Below, piece by piece: positions 16,183 to 24,926 of a stretch of 29,356 nucleotides of DNA; the first letter of the stretch is position 1; each line of letters begins with the position of its first letter. The stretch covers positions 1 to 29,356 of the forward strand of contig JASGKO010000001.1 of assembly GCA_049840595.1 (NCBI GenBank), written 5' to 3'. The position numbers were made by a program, and so were the translations under genes. Under the pieces are notes generated by a model. It searched no databases, was not told where the DNA came from, and was given only the letters and a program-made list of their open reading frames with translations. Origin of the DNA: JASGKO01 sp049840595. GTDB taxonomy: Bacteria; Verrucomicrobiota; Verrucomicrobiia; Chthoniobacterales; Chthoniobacteraceae.

Positions 16183-16242
16183 CTTTGTTTAGAGGTTGCC
16201 GCGCTTCCTCTTCATGTCCACCAAATCGGGACGACCTCATCC

Positions 16243-16277
16243 GTGTGGGTACGCACCTGTCAGTGACACTCCGTGTC
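16243..16277 (-). repeat. REP unit D, second half (beyond the IS)
   Basis: Contains the arm GTGTGGG (16243-16249) that completes the split hairpin, the spacer with GACA on the - strand, and hairpin 1 (GACAC-TCC-GTGTC, 16265-16277). The TCC at 16240-16242 is the target duplication. Confidence 0.85.
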
Positions 16278-16419
16278 ATCCACCTGCCGCCAGGAATCGC
16301 ACTGCAAAACTGGCACCGCCCCCGGCAGCCATTCGTGCAGCCGAGGAATACCGCCAATGTTCCTGCGAAGCCACCCATCCGCGTTTCACCGGGTTGTTAT
16401 GCAGGTAATCCAGCTTTTT
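16278..16419 (-). pseudogene. Orphan 3'-end fragment of a RAYT gene
   Basis: This stretch is nearly identical to the 3' end of the complete RAYT gene (14300-14441). It encodes KLDYLHNNPVKRGWVASQEH and WRYSSA, then shifts frame by one extra base near 16339. It has no start and lacks the HUH half. It lies exactly between REP unit D and REP unit E: the similarity stops at the word CCAGCTTTT and REP E follows at once. A further 25 bp of RAYT 3' sequence (CATCCGCCTGCCGCCAGGAA) follows unit E at 16472. Confidence 0.85.
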
Positions 16420-16471
16420 CCTCGTGCCCACACTCCGTGTGGGTACGCACCTGTCAGCGACACTCCGTGTC
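16420..16471 (-). repeat. REP unit E
   Basis: Same plan and nearly the same sequence as unit B. Hairpin 2 is CCCACAC-TCC-GTGTGGG at 16427-16443 and hairpin 1 is GACAC-TCC-GTGTC at 16459-16471. It ends the REP island, 61 bp from the stop of the GH26 gene. Confidence 0.85.
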
Positions 16472-16532
16472 ATCCGCCTGCCGCCAGGAATCGCACCACC
16501 CAATAACGGCAAATCGTAGTTCCTACCGCCCC

Positions 16533-17799
16533 CTACTTCTTCGGCTCGTAAACCGGGTGATCGAGCCACACCGGATCGGCCTCCCCCTGGCGAAACGCTT
16601 CCAGCGATTCCGGCGAGGAGTTCACGTGCAAATTGCTGTAGTAGCCCGTTTCGTCCTGCCAGCGTTCGTTCCAGTAGATCGCGGCCTTGACGTTGGGCAT
16701 CGTCTTCATCACTTGAAACGCCTCGGTCATGAACGCAGCCTTGTCACCGCCGCTGAGTGCGTTCGCGAGATCGTTCGGGCCCAGGGTGATCGGCAGATGG
16801 GCAGCAAGTTCCCAGGCGGAAGATCGTATTATTGATCCAGCGAGGCGGATACTCCTGCACCGGAAATTCGCCGCAGCCCCACTCGCAGAGCATGACGGGC
16901 TTGGAGGGGTCCATTTCATGAAGCCGTTCGTAGGGGCCTTCGTAGGTCTTTCCCTTCACCGTGTAGCTCCAGGAGAGCAGGGGCTTGAAGGGAGTCCAGT
17001 TGTCCTCGATGAACTGCTGCCCGGTACACGCTGAACCCGATCCAGTCGATATACTTCGAGCCGGGATAGTATTGGGTGAAATCGTTCCATGCCTCATACG
17101 GGTAGGAGGTATTCATGGCGTGGAAGACCCACAGGATATTTGTCGCGCCATCCTTGCGGCAGCGATCCACCACGTAGCGATAGGCTTTCTTGAAATTCTC
17201 CGGTCCCTCGTATTGCACCGGGTTGGTGCCGGGAATCGGTGTGCCGCCGCCATACCAAAAGCCCGACCACGGGAACCAGGTGCCGTTCATTTCGTTGCAA
17301 AACGAGACGAGGAACGGCTGCCGAACTGCTTCGCCCCGGCGGCCCACAGGTCGATATAGGCGTCGCATTTCCCGGCGAGAATATTGGTGAGGCTGAATTG
17401 ATCGGGGCCGGTGGGAATGCCCTCGGTCGGATCGTAGGGATCGGGCTGCTCATGGTAGGGCTTGTCCCAGGGTGACCAGAAAATGAGCGGCACCGAGCCG
17501 TGCGATTGAATCAGGTCGAGATTGGCCGCCGGGAAGGTCTGCTGTCCCCAGTAGCTGGAAGACGCGACAATCGCCTGCTTCTTGCCAACGAGCTTTTCGA
17601 AGGCCTCGATTTTCTCGATGGAGACGTCGTCCTCGGTATCGCCGAACTCGATGAACGCGCCGGTGTATTTGCCGTCGGTCGGGACCGCCAGTTGCACCGG
17701 GCCGGTGTATTTCGGCGCTTCCGGGGCGGACTGCTCGCAGGCGCCAAAAGCCAGCGCGAGTAGCGCGACCGGCAGGAGGGGCAATTTCAGCCGGTTCAT
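16533..17799 (-). CDS. GH26-family beta-mannanase-like lipoprotein, frameshifted
   Basis: A surface-attached glycoside hydrolase of about 420 residues read across at least three indels (near 17320, 17025 and 16815). The N-terminus is a lipoprotein signal ending ALAFGAC. GH26 hallmarks are SFCNEMNGTWFPWSG, with the acid/base Glu in NEMNG, and PVMLCEWGCGEFP, with the nucleophile Glu in CEWG. A late block is AAIYWNERWQDETGYY. Its ATG at 17799 overlaps the stop of the upstream synthase gene as ATGA, and a strong GGAGGT lies 7 bp before it inside that gene. It is therefore translated with the synthase and may cut or edit the polymer the synthase makes. GH26 enzymes act on mannan, mixed beta-glucan or xylan; the substrate here is unknown. 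Confidence 0.83.
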
Positions 17800-20700
17800 G
17801 GGCGCACCTCCACGGAAGCCGTGCGCTCGATTTTGCCCCAGCCGACCCACGCGCCCTTGAGCGCTTTCAAGATGGAGCGCCAGATCACCCAGCTCAGCAG
17901 CGGACGATAGATCAGGCGCATGGGAACGATGAGCCAGGCGCGGCGCAGGCGCTCGCCATCGAGCAGGCAGGCGGTGAAGGCGAGAATCAAATCCATGACG
18001 AGGAAGCCGACGGCGTAAATCCAGAGCGCGCCGCCATGCGAGGTAAGCGAGAGAATGAGCACGCCGTCGATGACCGGCGAAAGCCCGACGAGCAGGATCT
18101 GGAAAATCCAGATGCTCGGCAGGCTGAACCAGCCGAGGGCGCCGTAACGTGGGTTAAACAAGAGGTCGCGATGTTTCCACAGGCATTGCAGGGTGCCAAA
18201 GGCCCAGCGGAACCGCTGCTTGGCCAGGGTCATGACGCTTTCCGGCGCTTCCGTCCAGGCAATTGCGCGCGGGGCATAGGCGACGCGCCAGCCCAGCTCG
18301 TGCAGGGAGAGCGTGAGGTCGGTATCCTCGGCGAGCGTATCCTCGCTGAAGCCACCCGCTTCCGTAATCGCCGTCTTGCGCAACGCACTCACCGCGCCGG
18401 GGACTACGGTGATGCAGTTCCACTCTACATAGGCGCGGCGATCGAGATTGAAGCCGCAGATGTATTCCAGCGACTGGCAGCGGGCGATGAAGGTGCGCAG
18501 GTTGCCCACCCGGGCGTGGCCGGAGACTGCGCCCACGCGCTCGTCGCGAAACGGCTCTGCAAGCGCACGCAGGGTCTGCTTTTCAAACATCGTATCGGCA
18601 TCCAAAAAGACGAGCAGTTCGTGGCTGGCGTGCGTGAGGCCATTGGAAAGGGCGCGCGATTTGCCGGCATTGGCCTGCTCCACCAGCACCAGCCTTGGCT
18701 CGGTGGCGGCCATGGCGCGCACGACCTCGCGGGTGCCATCGGTGGAACCGTCATCAACCACGATCACCTGGAGCAACCCCTGATAGTCGGTGGTGAAGAC
18801 GGAGCGCAGCGTCTTCTCGATCACTTTCTCCTCGTTGAATGCGGCGATGATCACCGAGAGCGGTTCATTCATCTCGCTCGACCCGAGCGCCGGAGCTCGA
18901 CGATGACGCCAGTAATTACAGGTCGCCAGCACCACAACCATGATCGTGCGCAACAGCACGAGGATGGTAATGGCGATCATAAAGGCCCAGGCAAAGCGCT
19001 CCACGTTGCGCCAGATGCGGAAGCCGACGGCCGTGATCGTGAGCCGCCACGTTTCATCCTGGGAATTGACCGGTGGCATGAGCTGGTCGCGCGGAATGTG
19101 CAGCAGCTCGCTGAGTGGCACGATCTTGTCGCCGCGGGTGCGCAGCCATTGGATGATCTGCGGGAGCGCCTCCACCGTCTGCTGGCGGTCGCCGCCCGCG
19201 TCGTGCAGGAGGATGATGTTGCCCTCGTTGCGCTGTTCCTTCACGCGGTTCACGATCTCATCGGTGCCCGGGCGCGCCCAGTCCTCGGGGTCGATGTTTT
19301 CCATCACGATCAGGTAGCCGAGATCGTCCTGCACCAGCTTGAGCGGACGCAGTTCATCGAGGTTGGCCGGGCGGGAATCGGCGTTATAGGGCGGTCGGCA
19401 GAGCGTGGTGGAGCGTCCGGTGAGGCTCTTGAGCAGACGCTGGGTGGCATTGAATTCGAGGCGCGTTTCCTCGGTGGGAATCGCCCCGATATTGGCGTGC
19501 GTGTAGGTGTGGTTGCCGATGATGTGGCCTTGATCGAAGACCTGCTTCACCAGCCCCGGGTATTGCTCGGCCTGCTGGCCGACCATGAAGAAGGTGCCCT
19601 TGATGTTGTTGTCGGCGAGGATTTTGAGAATCTTCGGTGTCCAGGTGGGGTCGGGACCGTCGTCAAAGGTGATCGAAACCTCATGCGGATCGCCCGCGCC
19701 TTCGTGGAAAATTACCGGGTAAGTGGGGAAATCGCTGTAAGTCTCGGTGAAGTTCCCTTTGGCATCCTGGCTGACCACCCGCTTGCCGTCCTCTTCGTGG
19801 TCATCCACCGTGATCACTTCGCCACGACCGACATTGCTGATCAGGTCGCCGCTGTGCATGGTGTTGAGCAAGGTCACCGTCGCGGCGGTCGCATGCTCGA
19901 CCGGCAGATCCATCACGTTCCAGATCTGCGGATCTTCGCTGCCGAGCCGATAGACCGCGAGCCCGCCCATGCCCGCTTCACGCACGGATTTAAGCTGGTT
20001 GAGGAAGGTCACCGCATCGAGGAAGCCCACGGTGTGCTCACCATCGGGGTCTTCGTAGGAATACTGCGGATTGTAGCTCGGCGCGGTGCTGACCACGTTG
20101 TCCACCCCGGCGTTGTCGGCCCGGCTCATCGCATCGGCAAAGCTGATCGTCTCCGCCGTCTTGGTATGCTCGCTCCAGTCGTAACCGTAGGCCCCCATGG
20201 CGATCACCCACTGCTTCGGATCGCCGTAATCGCTCATCGTATCCAGCCAGCCGTCGAACCACGCTTGCGAGGCGAGGGGACCGGGGGCGTCGTCCTCGGA
20301 GTTTTCATCGAAGAGCTGCGCCACGAAGCGGTCCACGCTGTCGGAGAGGGTATCGAGGTCGTAGGGCTTCATGTCCTCGCCGGTCGGAACGGTGAGCCAG
20401 AGCTCGAGATGGTTCTGATGCAGGGAGGTGGACATCTCCTGCAACATGCGGGTCATTTGCGGCTGGTAGGTCGGGTCCACCGCCTCCCAGTCCACCAACA
20501 CGCCCGCGGCTTTGACGGATCGCAGTTTATCCAGCAAATCCGCGATGAAATGCTGGCGTCGGGTTTCCGGTCCGAGCAACAGCCCCTCCACCGCCTCCGG
20601 CTGCCACTGGTCGCTGACGAGATTGCTGAGCAGTGGTACCAGGGCAATCCCTTTTTCGAGGGCGAAATGTTCGAGTTGGTCGTCGGAGGAGAGCTCCAGT

Positions 20701-21128
20701 GTGCCTTCGCCATCAGCTACCGATAGCCACTCGGGAGCGATGTGTGTAACCTGGGTAGCGTGCTTTTCCAATGAGGCGAAGCTTTGCGGATCCCAATCTA
20801 CGTAATAAGCGAGGCGCACCTCCTGCAGGGCGCTGTCTTTATGACGGCGAGGGGTGGCGTTGGGTTTCTTATAGTTTGCCCAGTTGGTCTTGGGCGATGG
20901 GGAAGCCGAGGCGACAGGCTGTTTCGCGGCCAGGGCTTTGAGCTGCCCTTTCAGTTTTCGCACCGAGCCGGGAAGGGCCAGCTCCGGCTTGACCAGCAGG
21001 GCTTCGATGAAAAGCACCACCGACAGAAAAACGACGATGCCGGCCCCGAATAGAACGCGCCGAAGCCGAGGCCAGCGGCGGCCGTGGGGATCCTGAAAAA
21101 TGAAGGGTTTCTGCGATTGCGGGGCCAT
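17796..21128 (-). CDS. GH18-like / NodB deacetylase / GT2 synthase fusion (membrane)
   Basis: A 1110-residue protein with three enzyme-type domains. A membrane helix (about residues 24-46) leads to a GH18-like barrel (about 105-425), where the motif reads GVLVDWE: the Glu and its Asp remain, but the two earlier Asp are Ala and Leu. Next is a NodB polysaccharide deacetylase (about 490-690) with TFDDGPDPTW, the zinc pair in NHTYTHANIG, CRPPYN and HDAGGDRQQTVEALP. A helix precedes a processive GT2 domain (VDDGSTDGT, FLDADTMF, LAEDTDLTL, QRFRW), and membrane helices close the chain. The GT2 is of the PgaC/hyaluronan synthase type, so the protein probably makes, exports and partly deacetylates an aminosugar polymer. 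It starts 6 bp after the tatD-like gene and overlaps the GH26 gene. Confidence 0.9.
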   Translation of the reverse strand: MAPQSQKPFIFQDPHGRRWPRLRRVLFGAGIVVFLSVVLFIEALLVKPELALPGSVRKLKGQLKALAAKQPVASASPSPKTNWANYKKPNATPRRHKDSALQEVRLAYYVDWDPQSFASLEKHATQVTHIAPEWLSVADGEGTLELSSDDQLEHFALEKGIALVPLLSNLVSDQWQPEAVEGLLLGPETRRQHFIADLLDKLRSVKAAGVLVDWEAVDPTYQPQMTRMLQEMSTSLHQNHLELWLTVPTGEDMKPYDLDTLSDSVDRFVAQLFDENSEDDAPGPLASQAWFDGWLDTMSDYGDPKQWVIAMGAYGYDWSEHTKTAETISFADAMSRADNAGVDNVVSTAPSYNPQYSYEDPDGEHTVGFLDAVTFLNQLKSVREAGMGGLAVYRLGSEDPQIWNVMDLPVEHATAATVTLLNTMHSGDLISNVGRGEVITVDDHEEDGKRVVSQDAKGNFTETYSDFPTYPVIFHEGAGDPHEVSITFDDGPDPTWTPKILKILADNNIKGTFFMVGQQAEQYPGLVKQVFDQGHIIGNHTYTHANIGAIPTEETRLEFNATQRLLKSLTGRSTTLCRPPYNADSRPANLDELRPLKLVQDDLGYLIVMENIDPEDWARPGTDEIVNRVKEQRNEGNIILLHDAGGDRQQTVEALPQIIQWLRTRGDKIVPLSELLHIPRDQLMPPVNSQDETWRLTITAVGFRIWRNVERFAWAFMIAITILVLLRTIMVVVLATCNYWRHRRAPALGSSEMNEPLSVIIAAFNEEKVIEKTLRSVFTTDYQGLLQVIVVDDGSTDGTREVVRAMAATEPRLVLVEQANAGKSRALSNGLTHASHELLVFLDADTMFEKQTLRALAEPFRDERVGAVSGHARVGNLRTFIARCQSLEYICGFNLDRRAYVEWNCITVVPGAVSALRKTAITEAGGFSEDTLAEDTDLTLSLHELGWRVAYAPRAIAWTEAPESVMTLAKQRFRWAFGTLQCLWKHRDLLFNPRYGALGWFSLPSIWIFQILLVGLSPVIDGVLILSLTSHGGALWIYAVGFLVMDLILAFTACLLDGERLRRAWLIVPMRLIYRPLLSWVIWRSILKALKGAWVGWGKIERTASVEVRP
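17806..17811 (-). promoter_or_regulatory. Shine-Dalgarno site of the GH26 gene
   Basis: GGAGGT on the - strand is located in the final codons of the fusion synthase, 6 bp before the GH26 ATG at 17799. It decides the start of GH26 and shows that the ATGA overlap is used for coupled translation. Confidence 0.75.
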
Positions 21129-21134
21129 GAAAAA

Positions 21135-21992
21135 CTAGCGGGCGAACCGGAAAAATCCGTTCGCGGTCGTCTCTGTGCGTTCCTTGATTTCGGCCACGGT
21201 CTGGCCTCTGCTTTTTGCCACCGCTTCCGCCACCAGCGCCACGTGAGCCGGCTCGCAGCGCTTGCCACGATGCGGCACCGGGGCCAGGTAGGGGCAATCC
21301 GTTTCCACCATATTCGGTCCTCCGGAATGGCGGCGACCGTTTCGCGGACCACACCCGCGTTTTTAAAGGTAACGAGACCGGTAAAGGAAACCAGATGGCC
21401 CATCTCCGTGAGCTGACGGGCGCGCCCGGGCGATTCCCCGAAACAGTGAAAGACCGCCCGTAGTTTCCCGGTAAAAGGTCGCAGAATCTCCAGCGTATCG
21501 TCCCACGCTTCACGTTGATGTATGACCACGTTCAAACCCAGTTCGACAGCGAGTTCGAGCTGTTGCTCAAAAATCGTCGCCTGCGCGGATTTGCAGGCCC
21601 CGTCGCGGATGGCGGCCTCGATTTCCAGAGGATCGTTGAGCGGCGTTTCCGCCACCCAGCCAGGGGGGGGGATTAAGCAGCGTGCGGCTGGGCAGGTAAT
21701 GGTAATCCAGCCCCGTTTCCCCGATGGCTACCACGCGCGGATGATGAGCCAGTTCGCGCAGTTGCACGAGGGCGTCTTCGGGGGCATCCATGGCCTCGTT
21801 GGGGTGAATTCCGACCACGGCGTAAACCTGCGGGTAGCTCTCCGCCAGCGCCACCGCGGTGCGACTTCCAGCTACCGAGGTGCCAATGGTAATCAACCGC
21901 GTAACCCCCGCTGCCGACGCCCGGGCAAGCACAGCCCCCAGATCTTCGGAAAAGCCCGCGTCGTCGAGGTGCGTATGGGTATCGGTAAGCAT
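21135..21992 (-). CDS. tatD: TatD-family metal-dependent hydrolase, two frameshifts
   Basis: A deoxyribonuclease/hydrolase with a TIM-barrel metal site. Joined across frames it shows the full set of family motifs: DTHTHLDDAGF, VYAVVGIHPNE, AIGETGLDYHY, VIHQREAWDD, VFHCFGESP and ETDCPYLAPVPHRGKRCEP. The final TTANGFFRFAR is the usual C-terminus. One indel lies in a run of nine G (21663-21671); the second is near 21318, where the ETD motif shifts frame. The start is set at 21992 (MLTDTHTHLD), the family norm, though an in-frame ATG exists at 22016. It is the first gene of the operon with the fusion synthase 6 bp downstream. No functional link to the polysaccharide is known. Confidence 0.86.
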
Positions 21993-22161
21993 GGTGCCGT
22001 GGTTGGCTGGATTCATCCACCGCCAGTTTGGCGGGATGGGACATTTCCATAAGACAGGGAAGTTGCAACGAGTTGCAAGAAATTCGCGAAATCGGGCGGA
22101 AGATTACGCCGAAGATTGACGCATCGAAAGGATAAGGCATACTCCCAGACGAAACTGGCAA

Positions 22162-23490
22162 ATGCCCTCATTTACCGATTTACTCGACTGGTTCGTTCCG
22201 GTGTGGATACGAAAGGCCCCAGAAGACCTGCGGCGTGCAAGGTTGATCGCAGGTTTTAGCGTACTCGGGCGGCCTTTTTGGAGCGGCTTATAGCGTATTT
22301 TATTACTCCATCGGGCATCATTGGGGGGCGCTGGTCGTGATGCTTTGTACGGTCACCATGGTTTCCAATGCGTTTTTCTTGCGCTGGTGGGGGAGCCTAA
22401 ACCGGTCGGCCAATCTGCACGCGCTCACGCTGGCGCTCGGCTTTCTCGCGTTGACCGCCATGGAAGGCGGCGCGCGCGGGCACGCCCTGGCCTGGCTGGC
22501 GAGCGTCTCGCTCTGCGCCCTGCTGCTGCTCGATGAGCAGGCGGCGCTGGCCTGGTGTATCTTTTGTTTCGGCGGGGTGCTGGCGTTCGTGACGCTGGAG
22601 TTGCAAGGGATCGCGTTTCCGGCGCTTTATCCGGAACACTGGACGCCGGTCATTACCGCGGCCGGCTATCTTTCGCTCACGCTGTTCATGTGCCTGCTGG
22701 GGCTCATCTTCGAGCGCAGCCGCAAAAAGGCATTCAACCAGTTGCAAACCACGCTCGGGGAACTCTCCGCCGCCAACGAGCGCCTGCGCACGCTGAACCA
22801 GGAAAAATCCGACCTGCTCGGCATCGTCGCGCATGATCTTCGGAATCCGTTGAATGCAGTCCAGGGGTTTGCGGAATTCATTGTCAACAATCGCAAGGGC
22901 AACGTGGAGCAAATGACCAACGATGCGCGGCAGATCATTCGGGCGGCGGTGAAAATGAATCACCTCATCAACGATTTGCTCGATCTCAACGCCATCGAGG
23001 AAGGAAAGATGAAGCTCAGGCTCGAAGCAGTGGAGTTGCATTCCGCAGTCGCCTCGACTTTGCAGGTCCACCAAATGGCGGCGGAGGTCAAGGGGATCAG
23101 CCTGCAGATGGAGCCCGCCGGGACGCCGATCAATGTGAAGGCCGACCATCGCGCCTTCATGCAGATTGTGGATAATCTCGTCACGAACGCGCTGAAATTT
23201 TCGCCAAAAAATTCGCAGGTTCACATCAGCGTGAGCCAGCAGCATACCTCCGCTTCCGTGCGAGTCCGCGATCAGGGCCCCGGACTGCGCCCGGAGGACC
23301 ACGCGCGGCTGTTCCAGAAGTTTGCCAAACTGAGTGCGCGCCCCACGGCCGGGGAAGCTCCACCGGGCTCGGCCTCTCCATCGTCAAGCGCATGGCCGAG
23401 GCCATGGGGGGCACGGTGGACTGCGAATCGGTCTTTGGCCAGGGAGCCACCTTCATTGTCCGGCTCCCGGTCACTGCGCAAGGAGCGTGA
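22162..23490 (+). CDS. Sensor histidine kinase with N-terminal membrane domain, two frameshifts
   Basis: About 442 residues. The N-terminus (MPSFTDLLDWFVPVWIRKAP) leads into about six membrane helices, then a coiled linker (LSAANERLRTLNQEKSD). HisKA has the phosphorylation site in IVAHDLRNPLNAVQGFAE. HATPase_c has DNLVTNALKFSP, RDQGPGL and GLGLSIVKRMAEAMGGTV. The indels are near 22270, just after RRARLIAGFSVLG, and near 23345, before STGLGLSIVK. Read straight, the 22337-23512 frame alone lacks the first 60 residues and the last ATP-binding box. There is no response regulator gene beside it, so it looks like an orphan kinase. It diverges from the tatD operon across a 169-bp gap. Confidence 0.85.
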
Positions 23491-23571
23491 CATTTCGGTA
23501 ACGGTTCGGTAAATTTGGACTTGTCAGCAGCGTTCAGGGGTGTTGAATGCCCTGCTGTTTCCCAGGATCGA

Positions 23572-23959
23572 ATGGATATTCGGATCGCAGCACTATGTGA
23601 CTTTGCAGCAGATTATGGAGGGCGCCTAAGCATTTCAGGGGTGTTGAAAATATCACCGTCCCCGCGTTTCCGCTCAGCCACCTGCAATGCGCGGTGGTGT
23701 TGCGAATTTCCTTTCGCAAGGAGGATGAGGGGATGCACCGGCTGTTGCTCAATTTCGTCGATGCCGATGGCAAGCCGATCGTGCCGCCGCTGGAACCGAG
23801 CTGCCCCTGCAACTCCCGCCCGATTGGTTTTGCGCGGCTCGCAATTTCATCCTGAACCTGCAGAATTTGAAATTTGAAAAAGCGGGCCTGTCCGCCGTGG
23901 ACGCCAGCATCGATGGCCGGTTGGTCGCCAGCATTCCGCTCACGGTAAGGCAGATTTGA
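23572..23959 (+). CDS. DUF6941-like small protein, two frameshifts
   Basis: Three frames combine to one protein of about 128 residues: MDIRIAALCDFAADYGGRLS then ISGV, shifting near 23645 to NITVPAFPLSHLQCAVVLRI and SFRKEDEGMHRLLLNFVDAD. It shifts again near 23795 to ELPLQLPPDWFCAARNFILN, ending LVASIPLTVRQI. The opening 'AALCDFAADYGGRLSISG' is the wording of DUF6941-type proteins of unknown function, which are frequent in this phylum. Nothing suggests a reaction or location: there is no signal or membrane helix. Confidence 0.6.
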
Positions 23960-24017
23960 CTGGCAGCCAGCCATCCCGGCGACCTGACCCGGCCCCTCGA
24001 TCTGTTCCCACCCAATG

Positions 24018-24465
24018 ATGAACGCACTAACGAACGGCAAATACCCTGCGCTGCGGATCAATTCCTCATCAGCCCTGGACGAACTCGTGGGCGAGCAGAT
24101 CATGAAGGAGCAGCCGGAAGTGTTCTGGCAGGATGCGCAGCCGCCTCTTCTCCTTTACCACGGAAGTCGAGGCCCGGAATGCCCTTCGCGATCCCTACTA
24201 TAACCGCTTCCTGCCGGATGTCGATTGGTCGCAAACCATGATTCGCCGGATCAAGACCTACCGGCCTTACACGACCAATCCCCACCGCCTGGCTCGCGGT
24301 GGAAAAGCTGATTCCCCTTGCGGCCCCATTCGCATCACACGCGTCGCGGGCACCTGGATGGCCGCCTTTGGCGATCGTCCCGGCTCTCGCAGTCGCAGCA
24401 TTTGCGTGGCCATTTGCATCGCCGCGCTTTCCTCCGTCGGGCACGAGGTTACCTTGGAAGTGTGA
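24018..24465 (+). pseudogene. Broken coding region, family not recognised
   Basis: Two or three frames in succession look coding by codon use. The first is LDELVGEQIMKEQPEVFWQD from an ATG at 24015 or 24018. After a shift near 24145 it continues EVEARNALRDPYYNRFLPDV and then SQTMIRRIKTYRPYTTNP. A third frame from about 24285 gives a hydrophobic stretch (PLAIVPALAVAAFAWPF) that could be a membrane helix, and I cannot tell which continuation is right. Indels from sequencing are the simplest reason. The region 23960-24014 before it shows nothing further. Confidence 0.4.
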
Positions 24466-24562
24466 CCGGATTTCCTGTGGCCGGAAAAATTCCCGCCGAA
24501 CTGCAGGTTTTCCGTCCCCGCTATTGGAAGCGTCCCCGAGGGGCATCGCATTATTCATCTCC

Positions 24563-24588
24563 GCTGTAGCGGCGGTCTATGGACCGTC
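24563..24588. repeat. Palindromic repeat, TAT-loop family, copy 1
   Basis: GCTGTAGC is followed by a hairpin with arms CGGTC/GGACCG around TAT. It shares plan and flanks (GCTGTAGC..CGG.C.TATGG.CCGT) with the two copies at 28156 and 28276. The stem bases differ between copies but still pair. Confidence 0.55.
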
Positions 24589-24611
24589 ACACTTCGACGA
24601 GCGGGACCAAA

Positions 24612-24698
24612 AAATTCTAACCGCGGATGACACGGATGGTCGCGGATAGACCAGCCTTTGATCCGCGCCGATTCGAGTCATCCGCGTTCGAGCGGATT
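24612..24698. repeat. CGCGGATGACACGGAT-type intergenic repeats
   Basis: Contains CCGCGGATGACACGGATGG, then TCGCGGATAGACC, GATCCGCGCCGATTCG, and the inverted word TCATCCGCGTTCG. These look like facing copies of one word, related to the sequences near 3310 and 7793. There is no open frame. Confidence 0.45.
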
Positions 24699-24700
24699 TT

Positions 24701-24843
24701 CCGAAAATCATTTCCGTAAGCCCCGACGGGGCGGCGCCATTCCCGGCCCCGGGCGTTGCCCCGGGCTGGAGAATGATGGCGGGCTTCAGCCCTCAAGCCA
24801 ATCGCACCGGACCCCTGCTCATTCGGAAATTGCTTTCGAGAAC
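24701..24843 (+). mobile_element. MITE-like element, copy 1 (143 bp)
   Basis: It begins with CCGAAAATCATTTCCG and ends with CATTCGGAAATTGC followed by TTTCGAGAAC, whose reverse complement matches the beginning: CGAAAATCATTTCCG against CGAAAGCAATTTCCG, 12 of 15. The interior holds GC-rich hairpins (GCCCC-GAC-GGGGC at 24720-24732; a CCCCGGG pair near 24748-24765) and no gene. A second copy with the same ends lies inverted at 27896-28094. It is not a transposase gene, so it would have to be moved by another enzyme. Confidence 0.6.
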
Positions 24844-24881
24844 TGCTCTTCATTCTGCTTCCAATGATTTGCAGGCCCCCC

Positions 24882-24910
24882 TTGCGCAAAATCGAAAGCC
24901 GCACTACCTT
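24882..24910 (+). promoter_or_regulatory. Possible promoter of tmRNA
   Basis: TTGCGC (24882-24887) and TACCTT (24905-24910) are 17 bp apart and end 16 bp before the first base of the mature tmRNA, leaving a short 5' leader for RNase P. The -10 box is a poor match, so this is tentative. Confidence 0.3.
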
Positions 24911-24926
24911 GCTCCCTCCCAAAAAT

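Larger units (their letters stand above)
14959..16239 (-). mobile_element. IS3-family insertion sequence, 1281 bp
   Basis: The ends are imperfect inverted repeats matching at 24 of 33 positions: TGAAGCTGTCCCG at 14959 and, on the other strand, TGAGGTCGTCCCG from 16239, both continuing to GTGGACATG. It is flanked by a 3-bp direct repeat TCC (14956-14958 and 16240-16242), a size typical of IS3-family duplications. It carries overlapping orfA and orfB on the - strand. Both frames are intact, so the copy may be active. It is inserted in the loop of a REP hairpin. Confidence 0.93.

Noticed and set aside
14153..16471. CRISPR array
   Set aside because: The repeated units are palindromic, irregularly spaced, in both orientations and next to a RAYT; there are no regular spacers and no cas gene.
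18036..20726. Long open frame of 896 codons on the + strand
   Set aside because: It lies wholly antisense to the fusion synthase, whose NodB and GT2 motifs are intact. The antisense protein is rich in Arg, His, Gly and Ala with no recognisable domain, the usual shadow of a GC-rich gene.
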